64,000 nt of DNA from Alteribacter natronophilus (GCF_006007885.1 NZ_VCRO01000001.1:248001-312000), one strand, 5' to 3'. Counted from the first letter of the stretch, positions 26,174 to 34,445 are shown. The notes: generated from the sequence alone by a model not told the origin. Translations and numbers: made by a program.

Positions 26174-26857
26174 TTACCGGTTATTAAACTTGTAGCCCAT
26201 TCCCCTTACTGTAACAATACGTTCTGGATTGGAGGGGACATCTTCAATCTTTTCCCTCAGCTTTTTTATATGGGCATCGATTGTACGGTCCAGGATGGCA
26301 CGGCCGTTATGAGGATGAATCTGATTGACCAGCTGTTCCCTTGTGAGTACCTGCCCCGGATTTTCCATGAAATAATAAAGCAGATTAAATTCGTGCTTTG
26401 TCAGGCTGAGAGGTCTTCCGAACAGAAGAGCCTGGCCTTTACGGGGTTTGATAACAAGGCCTGAATGACTGATCTTCTGACAGAACTGGCCACCCCTTCT
26501 GAGAACCGCTTCGGCACGGGCCATAAGTTCTTTCGGGCTGAATGGTTTCGTTACATAGTCATCTGCACCCAGTCTGAGACCATTTATTTTTTCGTCACTG
26601 CTGGCTTTTGCAGTCAGCATGATGACAGATACCTCATTTCTTTCCTGATCCCGAATCCATTTGCAAAGGTCTTCACCACTGTCACCCCCAAGTTTCAGAT
26701 CCAGAATGACAAGACAGGGGGAGGAAGCGAGGAAAATATCTTTAGCCTCCTGTACATTTGAGGCATTTACCGCCTCGTAACCGTATTTTTTCAGATAGGT
26801 GCATACGAGGAAACGAATTCTGTCGTTATCTTCCACTACAAGTACCCTCTGTTTCAT
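26174..26857 (-). CDS. OmpR/PhoB family response regulator (orphan)
   Basis: A 227-residue two-domain regulator. The receiver domain has the acid pocket in VVEDND, the phosphoacceptor Asp53 in LVILDLK, the T/S switch in MLTAKAS and the lysine in VTKPFSP. The C-terminal winged helix contains LTKHEFNLLYYFMENPG and TIDAHIKKLREKI, followed by VRGMGYKF. No histidine kinase gene is adjacent, so its partner is elsewhere. AAAGGGG precedes ATG 26857. It lies between aprX and the thioredoxin/ccdA operon but is transcribed alone. Confidence 0.9.
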   Translation of the reverse strand: MKQRVLVVEDNDRIRFLVCTYLKKYGYEAVNASNVQEAKDIFLASSPCLVILDLKLGGDSGEDLCKWIRDQERNEVSVIMLTAKASSDEKINGLRLGADDYVTKPFSPKELMARAEAVLRRGGQFCQKISHSGLVIKPRKGQALLFGRPLSLTKHEFNLLYYFMENPGQVLTREQLVNQIHPHNGRAILDRTIDAHIKKLREKIEDVPSNPERIVTVRGMGYKFNNR

Positions 26858-27002
26858 CGTCATCCCCTTTACATCAGGCTTTTTCCGTAAAGATTGGTCC
26901 TGCTCCACAATTTAGAATGTGGATCGGACAGCTTCCGCCGGCAGCGGAGTAATTACAATCATCCTTACGAAAAGAGCACATCATTTCTAATACTGACGGA
27001 GG

Positions 27003-27611
27003 CTAATCCATCTCATTAAAGCGCTCCCTGATCATTTCGTGATTCATCGGACCAAATGAGGCGCTGTGGATTCTGCCACTTGTATCAATAAAATAGGAGG
27101 TAGGGATCGGCTGAATATTGTACAGTCCGGCAACCTCGATATTTTCATCGAGAAGGATAGGGAAAGAAAGATCCAGTTCCTCCCTGAATGATTCCACATA
27201 GTCCTTACCGGGCTCTGTTTCCGTAAGATTTACGGCAAGTATGGTAACGTCGTTTTCTGTATAAATCTGTTCCATGTCCGGCATCTCCGCCCGGCAGGGA
27301 GGACACCAGGTAGCCCAGAAGTTTACCATTACCTTTTCTCCGCGGTAGTCAGAAAGGCTGGTCTCTTCACCACTTAATGTAGTCAGGGTGAAATCCGGGG
27401 CTGTATTTCCCGGTTCAAGCCCGGTATTACTCTCTTCTTCTCCAGGTTCCTCGACTGTTTCTTCAGCTTCTGTACCGGACGTTTCCTGTACTGCTTCGAA
27501 TTCTTCCGTTTCCTGTGCCGACTCTTCGCCGTCAGTCTCCCAGTCTACCGTATCATAAATAGTCCACCCAATAAGAACGGTAAAAGCCAGGATCAGCACT
27601 GTTTTTTTCAT
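27003..27611 (-). CDS. ResA/TlpA-like membrane-anchored thioredoxin
   Basis: A 202-residue protein with an uncleaved N-terminal anchor (VLILAFTVLIGW), a very acidic linker (about residues 25-70, Glu/Thr-rich) and a TlpA-type thioredoxin domain with the active site WATWCPPCRAEM and cis-Pro in QPIPTSYF. It should face the outside and be reduced through CcdA, encoded 22 bases upstream. GGAAAGGAAG precedes ATG 27611. Because the operon has a CstR-type site at its promoter, I infer a role in handling thiols or persulfides outside the membrane rather than only cytochrome c maturation. Confidence 0.85.
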   Translation of the reverse strand: MKKTVLILAFTVLIGWTIYDTVDWETDGEESAQETEEFEAVQETSGTEAEETVEEPGEEESNTGLEPGNTAPDFTLTTLSGEETSLSDYRGEKVMVNFWATWCPPCRAEMPDMEQIYTENDVTILAVNLTETEPGKDYVESFREELDLSFPILLDENIEVAGLYNIQPIPTSYFIDTSGRIHSASFGPMNHEMIRERFNEMD

Positions 27612-27633
27612 TTTAGCATACTTCCTTTCCGAG

Positions 27634-28377
27634 TTAGCCAATATTTTCAAACGGGGTACCTTCAATAAGACGGAGAATGAATATGGAGATTTCCGTCAGT
27701 TTTCCGCTGAACAGAAGAACACCCATAAGTACCATTAAAGCTCCTCCGCCTTTCATAATGATGCTGCTGTATTTAACGATCCATTTCGCCGAACCGATAA
27801 AAAATGTGAGCACAAAGAAAGGTATAGTAAAGCCGAGTATATAAGCAATGGTAAACGTGAGCCCCTGCGCCGGATGACTGGCAGCGAGAAGCAGAACGGA
27901 TGCAAAAATAGGACCGATACACGGTGTCCAGCCGGCAGCAAACCCGACTCCAACGAAAGTTGTCCCGGCATAGCCCGCTGGTTTTCTCATTACATTCAAA
28001 CGTTTTTCCCGGAGCAGAAACCCGATTTGAATGACTCCTGATACAACGAGTCCCATGAAGATAATAAAGATACCGGCAAAACGCTGAATCAGATTCCCCG
28101 TCTGCCCGAAGATGAGTTCCTGAAGAAACTGTCCAAAGTACGTGGCACTTACACCCAGGGCAAGAAAGATGGATGACGCACCGAGAAGAAAGAAGAAGCT
28201 GTGTGTCATCAGCTGCCTGCGAATCCTGACATCTTTCCTTTCTTCCAGTTCTTTGACACTGACTCCGGTTATATACGACAAGTAGGCCGGAAACAGGGGC
28301 AGTGTGCAGGGAGATATAAATGAGATCACTCCAGCTGCAAAGGCAGCCCAGATTGTTAAGTTTGCGAATTCTTCCAT
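27634..28377 (-). CDS. ccdA: CcdA-type thiol-disulfide electron carrier
   Basis: A 247-residue membrane protein with six hydrophobic segments. The two redox cysteines lie in SPCTLPLFPAY near the N-terminus and WTPCIGPIFAS in the middle, symmetric as in CcdA/DsbD. It passes electrons from cytosolic thioredoxin to extracytoplasmic thioredoxin-like proteins, here most likely the adjacent ResA-like one. AGGTGA precedes the ATG. It begins 7 bases after the preceding membrane protein gene, so the three form an operon. Probably a paralogue dedicated to this locus. Confidence 0.92.
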   Translation of the reverse strand: MEEFANLTIWAAFAAGVISFISPCTLPLFPAYLSYITGVSVKELEERKDVRIRRQLMTHSFFFLLGASSIFLALGVSATYFGQFLQELIFGQTGNLIQRFAGIFIIFMGLVVSGVIQIGFLLREKRLNVMRKPAGYAGTTFVGVGFAAGWTPCIGPIFASVLLLAASHPAQGLTFTIAYILGFTIPFFVLTFFIGSAKWIVKYSSIIMKGGGALMVLMGVLLFSGKLTEISIFILRLIEGTPFENIG

Positions 28378-28384
28378 ATAAAAA

Positions 28385-29077
28385 TCACCTGCTTTTTTTC
28401 AATAGATTTCTGCCAAAATAAACTGCATTCAATACAATCGCGGCAAATAAGAGCACAAGAAGAAAATAGTTCATTCCATATAAATGAAAAAACATATTCG
28501 AAGGGTCTGCCCGGCTGATCAGCCATTTCCCAAAAGCCCATAAAGCGAATGCGTGTTTAATACTCAACAGGTTCTGTGAGGTAAGAACAAGAACCAACGT
28601 ACAGAGCAGCATTGTGTAAAGGCCGACAGGATGATGGGACAGGGCTTGAAGGGGAGTGCCGATCTCCTCTCCACTGCGCTGCGCGAGGAAAGAAAAAACA
28701 AAATCGGATACAACCAGCACCAGAAAGATGCCGGTCAGGGTATGTTTCAGCCGGCTGATATTTCTGAAGTGAAGGTAAATCACATAAGCAGAAGTGAAAA
28801 GCAAAGCTGTGTAAAATTCCGCTGATCCACTTGGATAACTGAGTACAGCCAGAGGATCTTCCAGCAGCATGGGCAGATGAAGTACAGCGGTACCAAACTG
28901 AAACACGAGCACAAAGATAATCACGGTATCGGCTGTTTTGTCCCGTACATGATGCCATCTGCTTTCTTTATATGAAGAAAAAAACTTCAGATAAAGGAAA
29001 CCTGCTGCAAGAGAACCTGCCAAGTAAAACATCCAGTATGGAATAAGAAGTGAACCTGCCTGAAAAACGTTGTACAC
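28385..29077 (-). CDS. Polytopic membrane protein of the CstR-type sulfur locus, unknown function
   Basis: A 230-residue protein with about six hydrophobic helices and few charged residues. GTG 29077 is chosen because GGAAAGGATG precedes it; the open frame continues to 29221 through the promoter region and is not used. It is the first gene of an operon with ccdA and a ResA-like thioredoxin. No family is recognised; conserved-looking features include WHHVRDKTADT, ALSHHPVGLYTML and a C-terminal RNLLKKSR. Context suggests a role in redox or sulfur transport across the membrane. Confidence 0.75.
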   Translation of the reverse strand: MYNVFQAGSLLIPYWMFYLAGSLAAGFLYLKFFSSYKESRWHHVRDKTADTVIIFVLVFQFGTAVLHLPMLLEDPLAVLSYPSGSAEFYTALLFTSAYVIYLHFRNISRLKHTLTGIFLVLVVSDFVFSFLAQRSGEEIGTPLQALSHHPVGLYTMLLCTLVLVLTSQNLLSIKHAFALWAFGKWLISRADPSNMFFHLYGMNYFLLVLLFAAIVLNAVYFGRNLLKKSR

Positions 29078-29176
29078 AATTGAACATCCTTTCCGCTTGG
29101 AAGTGTAACAGAGGAATATGAAAATTTGATGAATGGATGAATATCCTTCTCCCCCGGTAGAGTTTCCATGGTTGAC

Positions 29177-29204
29177 ACTATACCACGAGGGGTATAAAAT
29201 GCAA
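29177..29204 (-). promoter_or_regulatory. Minus-strand promoter for the membrane protein-ccdA-thioredoxin operon
   Basis: On the minus strand TTGCAT, 16 bases, TATAGT. The palindrome at 29180-29195 covers the spacer and -10. A plus-strand TTGACA (29172-29177) and TAAAAT (29195-29200) also fit, so the site may fire both ways. Confidence 0.55.
29180..29195. promoter_or_regulatory. CstR-type operator, copy 1
   Basis: ATACCACGAGGGGTAT, a 16-bp palindrome inside the divergent promoter region. Confidence 0.7.
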
Positions 29205-29215
29205 CTGTCCGGAAA

Positions 29216-29231
29216 ATACACCGTGGGGTAT
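29216..29231. promoter_or_regulatory. CstR-type operator, copy 2
   Basis: ATACACCGTGGGGTAT; left arm less exact than in the other copies. Confidence 0.5.
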
Positions 29232-29293
29232 ATTGAAAGGGAAAAGAAGCAGAATAGCCTCGTACGGGTTAAGAAAAAAATAAAAAACTGCGG

Positions 29294-29322
29294 TTGACAA
29301 TATACCCATGAGGGTATATGAT
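29294..29322 (+). promoter_or_regulatory. Plus-strand promoter of the DsrE-CstR-TusA-PDO operon
   Basis: TTGACA (29294-29299), 17 bases, TATGAT (29317-29322). A perfect operator palindrome fills the spacer, the expected arrangement for direct repression. Confidence 0.75.
29302..29317. promoter_or_regulatory. CstR-type operator, copy 3
   Basis: ATACCCATGAGGGTAT, between the -35 and -10 of the plus-strand promoter. Confidence 0.75.
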
Positions 29323-29337
29323 AGTCATGTAAGCGAC

Positions 29338-29353
29338 ATACCCCATCGGGTAT
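29338..29353. promoter_or_regulatory. CstR-type operator, copy 4
   Basis: ATACCCCATCGGGTAT, 36 bases downstream of copy 3, about three to four helical turns. Confidence 0.7.
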
Positions 29354-29383
29354 AAAGCAGAAAGAACGAAAGGGGAATATAAA

Positions 29384-29872
29384 ATGGAAAACAACACAAA
29401 AAACAATGCAACAATGATCGTTTTTGATGGTGATCTTGATAAAGCGATGGCGAGTTTCATCATTGCCACGGGAGCAGCTGCCATGGGTAAACAGGTGACC
29501 ATGTTCTTTACATTCTGGGGGTTGAATGTTCTCAGAAAAGACGAGGCAGTCAACGTGAAAAACAAGAACTTCCTTGAGAAAATGTTCGGGAAGATGATGC
29601 CGCGGGGACCTGGAAAACTTGGCCTATCAAAAATGAATTTCGGCGGTGCAGGTTCAAAACTCATGAAGAAAATGATGAAGCAGCACAATGTGACTTCGCT
29701 TCCGGAACTTATTGAACTGGCTCAGGAAATGGACGTTAAAATGGTTGCCTGCACAATGTCGATGGACGTTATGGGTCTTCAGAAAGAAGAGCTGATCGAA
29801 GGCCTTGAGTACGCAGGAGTTGCATCGTACCTTTCAGAAGCTGAAGATGCCAACATTAACCTGTTCATTTAG
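29384..29872 (+). CDS. DsrE/DsrF-like sulfur-carrier family protein (YrkE-like)
   Basis: A 162-residue soluble protein of the DsrE-like family (TMIVFDGDLDKAMASFIIATGAAAMG at the start, FFTFWGLNVLRK next). The candidate sulfur-carrying cysteine is in MVACTMSMDVMG at about residue 125; it is the only Cys seen in a conserved block. A Lys/Met-rich insertion (residues 60-105) is typical of the Firmicutes form next to TusA and rhodanese genes. It should pass sulfane sulfur between TusA/rhodanese partners. AGGGGAATATAAA precedes the ATG. First gene of the plus-strand operon. Confidence 0.85.
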   Translation: MENNTKNNATMIVFDGDLDKAMASFIIATGAAAMGKQVTMFFTFWGLNVLRKDEAVNVKNKNFLEKMFGKMMPRGPGKLGLSKMNFGGAGSKLMKKMMKQHNVTSLPELIELAQEMDVKMVACTMSMDVMGLQKEELIEGLEYAGVASYLSEAEDANINLFI

Positions 29873-29932
29873 TTGAATAAAAGAAGCTGCAGTCCGGAAG
29901 AGGACCCCTGCGGCAGAAAGGAGGCCGTATTA

Positions 29933-30193
29933 ATGGAATACTCAAAGGAAATGAAAAACCGCGTCAAAAGAGCGGAAGGTCAGATCCGCGGAGTTCTGCA
30001 GATGATGGAAGATGAGAAAGACTGCAAGGCGATCATTACACAGATGGCAGCTGTGCGGTCGGCCGTAGACCGTGCTACCGCCTATGTCGTGGCCAAAAAC
30101 CTTGAAAACTGTCTTGAGCAGGAGACGGAAACTGACACACAGCGTGAAGAACTTATTGAAGAAGCAGTAAAGATGCTTGTAAAAAGCCGGTGA
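29933..30193 (+). CDS. cstR: CstR-type persulfide-sensing repressor (CsoR family)
   Basis: An 86-residue all-helical repressor of the DUF156/CsoR family (RVKRAEGQIRGVLQMMEDEK). It has cysteines at positions 31 and 60, the two positions I recall as the reactive pair of Staphylococcus aureus CstR, while the histidine needed for copper binding in CsoR is replaced (AKNLENC). It should therefore sense persulfides by forming di- to tetrasulfide links and release its operators. AAAGGAGG precedes ATG 29933; the frame extends back to 29873 without a site. Five matching palindromes surround the gene. Confidence 0.9.
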   Translation: MEYSKEMKNRVKRAEGQIRGVLQMMEDEKDCKAIITQMAAVRSAVDRATAYVVAKNLENCLEQETETDTQREELIEEAVKMLVKSR

Positions 30194-30223
30194 CATGGTC
30201 ACCAAAAAAATTTAAATAAAATT

Positions 30224-30239
30224 ATACCCGTTGGGGTAT
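30224..30239. promoter_or_regulatory. CstR-type operator, copy 5
   Basis: ATACCCGTTGGGGTAT, between cstR and the TusA-rhodanese gene and 16 bases before its start, suggesting an internal regulated promoter; no clear -35 was seen. Confidence 0.65.
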
Positions 30240-30255
30240 AAAGGAGGAACAGGTA

Positions 30256-30828
30256 ATGACAATAAAATCAGATCACGTACTGGATGCCAGAGGACTTGCA
30301 TGCCCGATGCCAATCGTCAAAACGAAAAAGGAAATCGATCGATTAACTCCAGGTGCTGTTCTCGAAATCCAGGCAACCGACAAAGGGTCACTTGCAGACA
30401 TGAAAGGCTGGGCAAAAAACACGGGACATGACTATCTCGGAACGAAAGAAGAAGGGGATGTTCTGATCCACTACATCCGGAAGGCAAATCCCGATGAAGT
30501 GAAGGAAGACAGCCCTTACGAACCGGAAGTTTCAAATGAACAGCTGGAAGCCGAGCTGAAAGCCAACAAGACGTTTACACTTGTGGATGTAAGAGAACCG
30601 GCTGAGTATGCATTCACCCGGATTCCAAAAGCCGTTTCCATCCCACTTGGAGAACTTGAAAACAGAACCGGTGAATTGAACAAAGAGGAGCAGATCTATG
30701 TGGTCTGCCGTACAGGTAACCGCAGCGGGATGGCAGCAGGACTTTTAAAAGAAGCAGGATTTGAAAAAGTGACCAATGTGAAACCGGGTATGAGCGGCTG
30801 GTCGGGCGATACAGAGTCTGATCAGTAG
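30256..30828 (+). CDS. TusA-rhodanese fusion sulfurtransferase (YrkF-like)
   Basis: A 190-residue cytosolic fusion. Residues 7-75 are a TusA domain with the sulfur-carrying Cys16 in [10 protein letters not shown]. Residues about 90-185 are a rhodanese domain with Cys151 in the active loop VVCRTGNRS and the [10 protein letters not shown] entry motif. It should accept sulfane sulfur on the rhodanese Cys and pass it to TusA-type carriers. The domain order and neighbours match B. subtilis YrkF and part of S. aureus CstA. AAAGGAGGAACAG precedes the ATG. Confidence 0.93.
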   Translation: MTIKSDHVLDARGLACPMPIVKTKKEIDRLTPGAVLEIQATDKGSLADMKGWAKNTGHDYLGTKEEGDVLIHYIRKANPDEVKEDSPYEPEVSNEQLEAELKANKTFTLVDVREPAEYAFTRIPKAVSIPLGELENRTGELNKEEQIYVVCRTGNRSGMAAGLLKEAGFEKVTNVKPGMSGWSGDTESDQ

Positions 30829-30887
30829 AGACGGAGTTTTTCAGGTCTGTTTTAAAAAATCAGAGAAGATTTCAGGAGGTATGCTTA

Positions 30888-32021
30888 ATGAGTCTTAAAC
30901 CGATGTCAGCAAAAGAACTTGCCGGTCTGGTAATGGACCGTAATGAGGAAGTTTTTATTCTCGATGTACGTGCTGAGGAAGCATTTAAAGACTGGAAAAT
31001 TGAAGGTGAAGGCGTCAGCATCATGAACCGGCCATACTTCGATCTAATGGACGGAGTGGAGGAAATCCTTGGAGACCTTCCGGAAGATAAGCCTGTCGTT
31101 GTGGTTTGTGCCAAGGAAAAGTCATCTGTTTTTGTAGGCGAGATGATTGCTGAAGCAGCAGGGCGGGAACTGTTCTACCTCACAGGCGGAATGCGTGCAT
31201 GGAGTGAACACCTGGAACCTGTGAAAGTAGGGGACCTGAAAGACGGGGGAGAGCTTTACCAGTTTGTAAGAATCGGAAAAGGGTGCCTTTCCTATCTGAT
31301 TGCTTCAGAAGGAGAAGCTGCACTGATTGATTCAAGCAGAACGACCGAACCTTATGAAACGTTTCTTAAGGAAAAAGGGCTCACATTAACGCATGTCATT
31401 GATACGCACCTGCATGCGGATCACATTTCAGGCGGACGCAGACTCCGTGACAAAACAGGTGCTTCCTACTGGCTTCCTCCAAAGGATGCAGAAGAAGTTA
31501 CCTTTGAATATGAGGCTCTCGAAAACGGACGTGATATTACTGTTGGTAAAACGAAAGTTGCGATTCATCCAGTATACTCTCCGGGGCATACGATCGGAAG
31601 CACCTCGATGGTCATTGACGGGGAGTACCTGATTTCAGGTGACATTCTCTTTGTTGATTCCATCGGACGTCCTGATCTCGCTGGAAAGGCAGAGGACTGG
31701 GTTGGCGATCTGCGCGATACCCTCTACCGGGTATATGCGGATCTCAGCAATGAACTGTATGTACTTCCCGCCCACTTCGCAAAGCAGAGTGAAATGGATG
31801 AACGGGGCCGTGTAATGGAAAAACTCGCTGTTCTTTTCGAAAAAAACAGCGGGCTGAACATTGAGGATGAGGGAGAATTCCGCAGAACCGTATCGGAGAA
31901 CCTGCCGCCGCAGCCGAATGCCTATCAGGAAATCCGTCAGACCAACATGGGGAAAATGGATCCATCAGAAGAAGAGCAGACGGATATGGAAACAGGACCG
32001 AACCGCTGCGCTGTAAGTTGA
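30888..32021 (+). CDS. Rhodanese-persulfide dioxygenase fusion (YrkH/CstB-like MBL protein)
   Basis: A 377-residue two-domain protein. Residues 1 to about 112 are a rhodanese domain with Cys74 in [10 protein letters not shown]. From about 118 on it is a persulfide dioxygenase-type MBL domain with iron motif [11 protein letters not shown] (His174, His176, Asp178, His179), SPGHTIGS and SGDILF. It should oxidise a low-molecular persulfide to sulfite and thiol, with the rhodanese making thiosulfate. In CstB the dioxygenase comes first; here the rhodanese is N-terminal. The C-terminus ends NRCAVS, giving an extra Cys. AGGAGGTATGCTTA precedes the ATG. Confidence 0.9.
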   Translation: MSLKPMSAKELAGLVMDRNEEVFILDVRAEEAFKDWKIEGEGVSIMNRPYFDLMDGVEEILGDLPEDKPVVVVCAKEKSSVFVGEMIAEAAGRELFYLTGGMRAWSEHLEPVKVGDLKDGGELYQFVRIGKGCLSYLIASEGEAALIDSSRTTEPYETFLKEKGLTLTHVIDTHLHADHISGGRRLRDKTGASYWLPPKDAEEVTFEYEALENGRDITVGKTKVAIHPVYSPGHTIGSTSMVIDGEYLISGDILFVDSIGRPDLAGKAEDWVGDLRDTLYRVYADLSNELYVLPAHFAKQSEMDERGRVMEKLAVLFEKNSGLNIEDEGEFRRTVSENLPPQPNAYQEIRQTNMGKMDPSEEEQTDMETGPNRCAVS

Positions 32022-32088
32022 TGGTCAGCAGCTTTTATACCTGAAAAAAGAAACGGTTGGGATTTTGCCGGTTATAACCCTTAAGCTG

Positions 32089-32290
32089 TGTTCGTACAGA
32101 TTGCTGCTATTCACCAAATTAATTACGAAGCGAAAGGCGGCGACTCCGGCGGGAATAGCATCAGGTGCGAGCGTTTACAGCCTGTGATTGCTTCGAGCTG
32201 CTTCGACGCATACAGCTTCGAAGCTTACCTTGCAGAGGAAGAAGCAGAAGCACTCCCCAGGAGGCTGAAGCGATGCCCGCGGAAAGCGTC
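32089..32290. repeat. Dispersed repeat A, copy 1
   Basis: Bases 32157-32287 are almost identical to 55365-55496 (one-base length difference, very few changes). It contains inverted CTTCGAAGC/GCTTCGAGC arms and ends CCCGCGGAAAGCG. It lies between the dioxygenase and tusA genes and separates an otherwise tight operon. No gene inside. Confidence 0.85.
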
Positions 32291-32354
32291 ATAAAACAGC
32301 AGCCTTTCAGAAAGCGGCTCATTTTATAAGTGAACAAAAAAAGGAGAGATAAAC

Positions 32355-32582
32355 ATGGAAAACACTAAAGTACTCGACGCAAAAGGACTGGCATGTCCAA
32401 TGCCTGTAGTAAAGGTGAAAAAGGAAATGGATACACTTGAGACAGGCGACGTTCTTGAAGTGCACGTCACCGACAAAGGGGCCAAAGCCGATCTGCCTGC
32501 ATGGAGCAAATCATCAGGTCACGAACTTCTCAAGGAAACAGAAGAAGAAGGTGTGCTGAAATTCTGGTTTAAAAAGTCCTGA
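32355..32582 (+). CDS. TusA family sulfur carrier (YrkI-like)
   Basis: A 75-residue stand-alone TusA protein with the sulfur-carrying Cys14 in GLACPMPVVK and the usual LEVHVTDKGAKADLPAW and LKFWFKKS strands. It closely resembles the TusA half of the fusion at 30256, consistent with duplication within the locus. It should relay sulfane sulfur among the neighbouring rhodanese proteins. AAAGGAGAG precedes ATG 32355. A hairpin follows, then the SulP transporter gene. Confidence 0.93.
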   Translation: MENTKVLDAKGLACPMPVVKVKKEMDTLETGDVLEVHVTDKGAKADLPAWSKSSGHELLKETEEEGVLKFWFKKS

Positions 32583-32618
32583 TTATGCCAACAAGAAAGA
32601 TAGCAGCAGCTGTCTTGG

Positions 32619-32652
32619 AAGGGGACCTCACTGCGGGGTCCCTCTTCCTTTA
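32619..32652 (+). terminator. Hairpin between tusA and the SulP gene (possible weak terminator)
   Basis: AGGGGACC pairs with GGTCCCTC over a short loop; the following tract (CTTCCTTTAT) is a poor T run, so it may only attenuate. Confidence 0.5.
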
Positions 32653-32670
32653 TGAAAGGAGGAGTGATTG

Positions 32671-34356
32671 ATGAGCAGATGGTTTCCGCTGTTTCAGCAG
32701 TTAAAAGGAGACTATGACTTAAGGCGTGATCTGAAAGGGGATTTGAACGCAGGTCTGATTGTGGCGATTATGCTGATCCCGCAGGGGATGGCCTATGCCA
32801 TGCTTGCCGGCCTTCCGCCGGTAATGGGGCTTTATGCTTCAACAGTGCCTCTCTTTTTATACGCGCTTTTCGGAACGTCGCGGCAGCTGGCCGTGGGACC
32901 GGTTGCAATGGTGTCACTTCTTGTTTTTACCGGAGTTTCGGGACTGGCGGAACCGGGTTCCTCTGAATATATATCCTATGTGGTGCTTCTTGCGGTAATG
33001 ACCGGGATCATTCAGCTGGTAATGGGGCTTCTTCGAATCGGTAAGGTGACTAAATTTATCTCCCATGCGGTAATCAGCGGATTTACATCCGCTGCAGCCA
33101 TCATTATCGGACTCAGTCAGCTCAAGCACCTGCTCGGTGTGGATCTGGGGGAATCCAAGAATGTTTTTGTAATTCTTTATGAAGCTCTCAGTCAGGCCGG
33201 CAGTGTACATCTTCCGACACTGGCCATCGGAGCGGCTGCCATTGTATCCCTTGTTCTTCTGAAAAAATACGTAAAAAAGATTCCCGGCCCTCTTGCTGTA
33301 GTTATCATTTCCATCCTTTTTGTCTGGAGCGCGGGTCTTGATGAAAAAGGGGTAAGTATTGTAGGGGAGATCCCTGCCGGCCTTCCATCATTCTCAATTC
33401 CTGCATTTGATTTTGGTGTTTTACAGACTCTGCTCCCGATCGCAGTTACTATATCCATTATCGGTTTTGTGGAGTCCTATGCCATGGCTAAAGTCATTGC
33501 AGGAAAAGAGCGTTATCCAATCAGTGCCGATCAGGAACTGCGGGCGCTGGGGATCTCCAATGCCGGAGCCGGGTTGTTTTCAGGTTTTCCGGTCACCGGG
33601 GGATTCTCCCGTTCAGCGGTCAATTATTCTGCCGGTGCAAGATCCGGTCTTGCCACAGTCATTACAGGAATCTTTATTGTACTGACACTTTTATTTTTCA
33701 CGTCCTGGTTTTACTATTTACCTCAGGCCGTGCTGGCGGCGATTATTTTTACGGCTGTATATGCCCTGATTGATTTCAGGGAACTGTTGCATCTGTGGAA
33801 AATCAAGCGGGCCGATGCGGCCGCATTTATCATCACGTTCGCTGCCACACTTGTGATTGGTATTGAGGCAGGAATTGCTGCGGGTATCGTGTTTTCCCTG
33901 CTGACTTTTATCTATCGGAGCGGTAGTCCCCATATGGCCAGACTCGGGTGGGTGGACCGTATCGGGGCCTACAGAAATACAGAGCGTTTTCCGGATGCTG
34001 TGACTGATCCGGCACTGCTGTTAGTCAGAATTGATGCACCGGTTTACTTTGCCAACATGGGGTATATTGAAGAGCAGCTCCGTTCATTTCTTCTGGAGGA
34101 AAAAGAAGCTGAAAAAGTGGTGTTTGATTTTTCAGGTGTAAATGACATGGATGCTGTCGCGATTGATGAGATGGAGAAATGGATTGATGACCAGGAAGAA
34201 CAGGGAATCTCCATCTATCTTACTGAAGTTAAAGGTCCCGTTCGCGATCTGCTGGAGAGAGCAGGTTGGAAGAAGAAGTATCCGCACATGTTTGCAGCAC
34301 ATACGCTGGATCAGACGATTACGAGTATTCACGGAGAGCTGGAGGGGGATGCATGA
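32671..34356 (+). CDS. SulP family anion transporter with STAS domain
   Basis: A 561-residue transporter. The membrane part opens with AGLIVAIMLIPQGMAYAMLAGLPP, the SulP signature, and carries FSGFPVTGGFSRSAVN; about residues 440-555 form a cytosolic STAS domain (VVFDFSGVNDMDAVAIDEM). SulP proteins move sulfate, bicarbonate or related anions. Its place at the end of the persulfide operon suggests it handles the sulfite, sulfate or thiosulfate produced, where B. subtilis yrk has a TauE-type gene (YrkJ). GAAAGGAGG precedes ATG 32671. Confidence 0.92.
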   Translation: MSRWFPLFQQLKGDYDLRRDLKGDLNAGLIVAIMLIPQGMAYAMLAGLPPVMGLYASTVPLFLYALFGTSRQLAVGPVAMVSLLVFTGVSGLAEPGSSEYISYVVLLAVMTGIIQLVMGLLRIGKVTKFISHAVISGFTSAAAIIIGLSQLKHLLGVDLGESKNVFVILYEALSQAGSVHLPTLAIGAAAIVSLVLLKKYVKKIPGPLAVVIISILFVWSAGLDEKGVSIVGEIPAGLPSFSIPAFDFGVLQTLLPIAVTISIIGFVESYAMAKVIAGKERYPISADQELRALGISNAGAGLFSGFPVTGGFSRSAVNYSAGARSGLATVITGIFIVLTLLFFTSWFYYLPQAVLAAIIFTAVYALIDFRELLHLWKIKRADAAAFIITFAATLVIGIEAGIAAGIVFSLLTFIYRSGSPHMARLGWVDRIGAYRNTERFPDAVTDPALLLVRIDAPVYFANMGYIEEQLRSFLLEEKEAEKVVFDFSGVNDMDAVAIDEMEKWIDDQEEQGISIYLTEVKGPVRDLLERAGWKKKYPHMFAAHTLDQTITSIHGELEGDA

Positions 34357-34445
34357 ATCGGCATGGACAGAGCGGAGGTAAAGTGAAAAATCAGTCTCTT
34401 ATTATGACTGTATCCGGCATTTCTGCTGCAGCCGTTCATGCTTAA
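34353..34445 (+). CDS. Possible 30-residue peptide coupled to the SulP gene
   Basis: ATG 34353 overlaps the SulP stop by four bases and has GGAGGGGG upstream; a second in-frame start (GTG 34383) has GCGGAGG. The peptide contains a hydrophobic patch (SLIMTVSGISAAAVHA) and stops exactly where a palindromic repeat begins, so it may be the remnant of a longer gene cut by that repeat. Confidence 0.35.
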   Translation: MNRHGQSGGKVKNQSLIMTVSGISAAAVHA

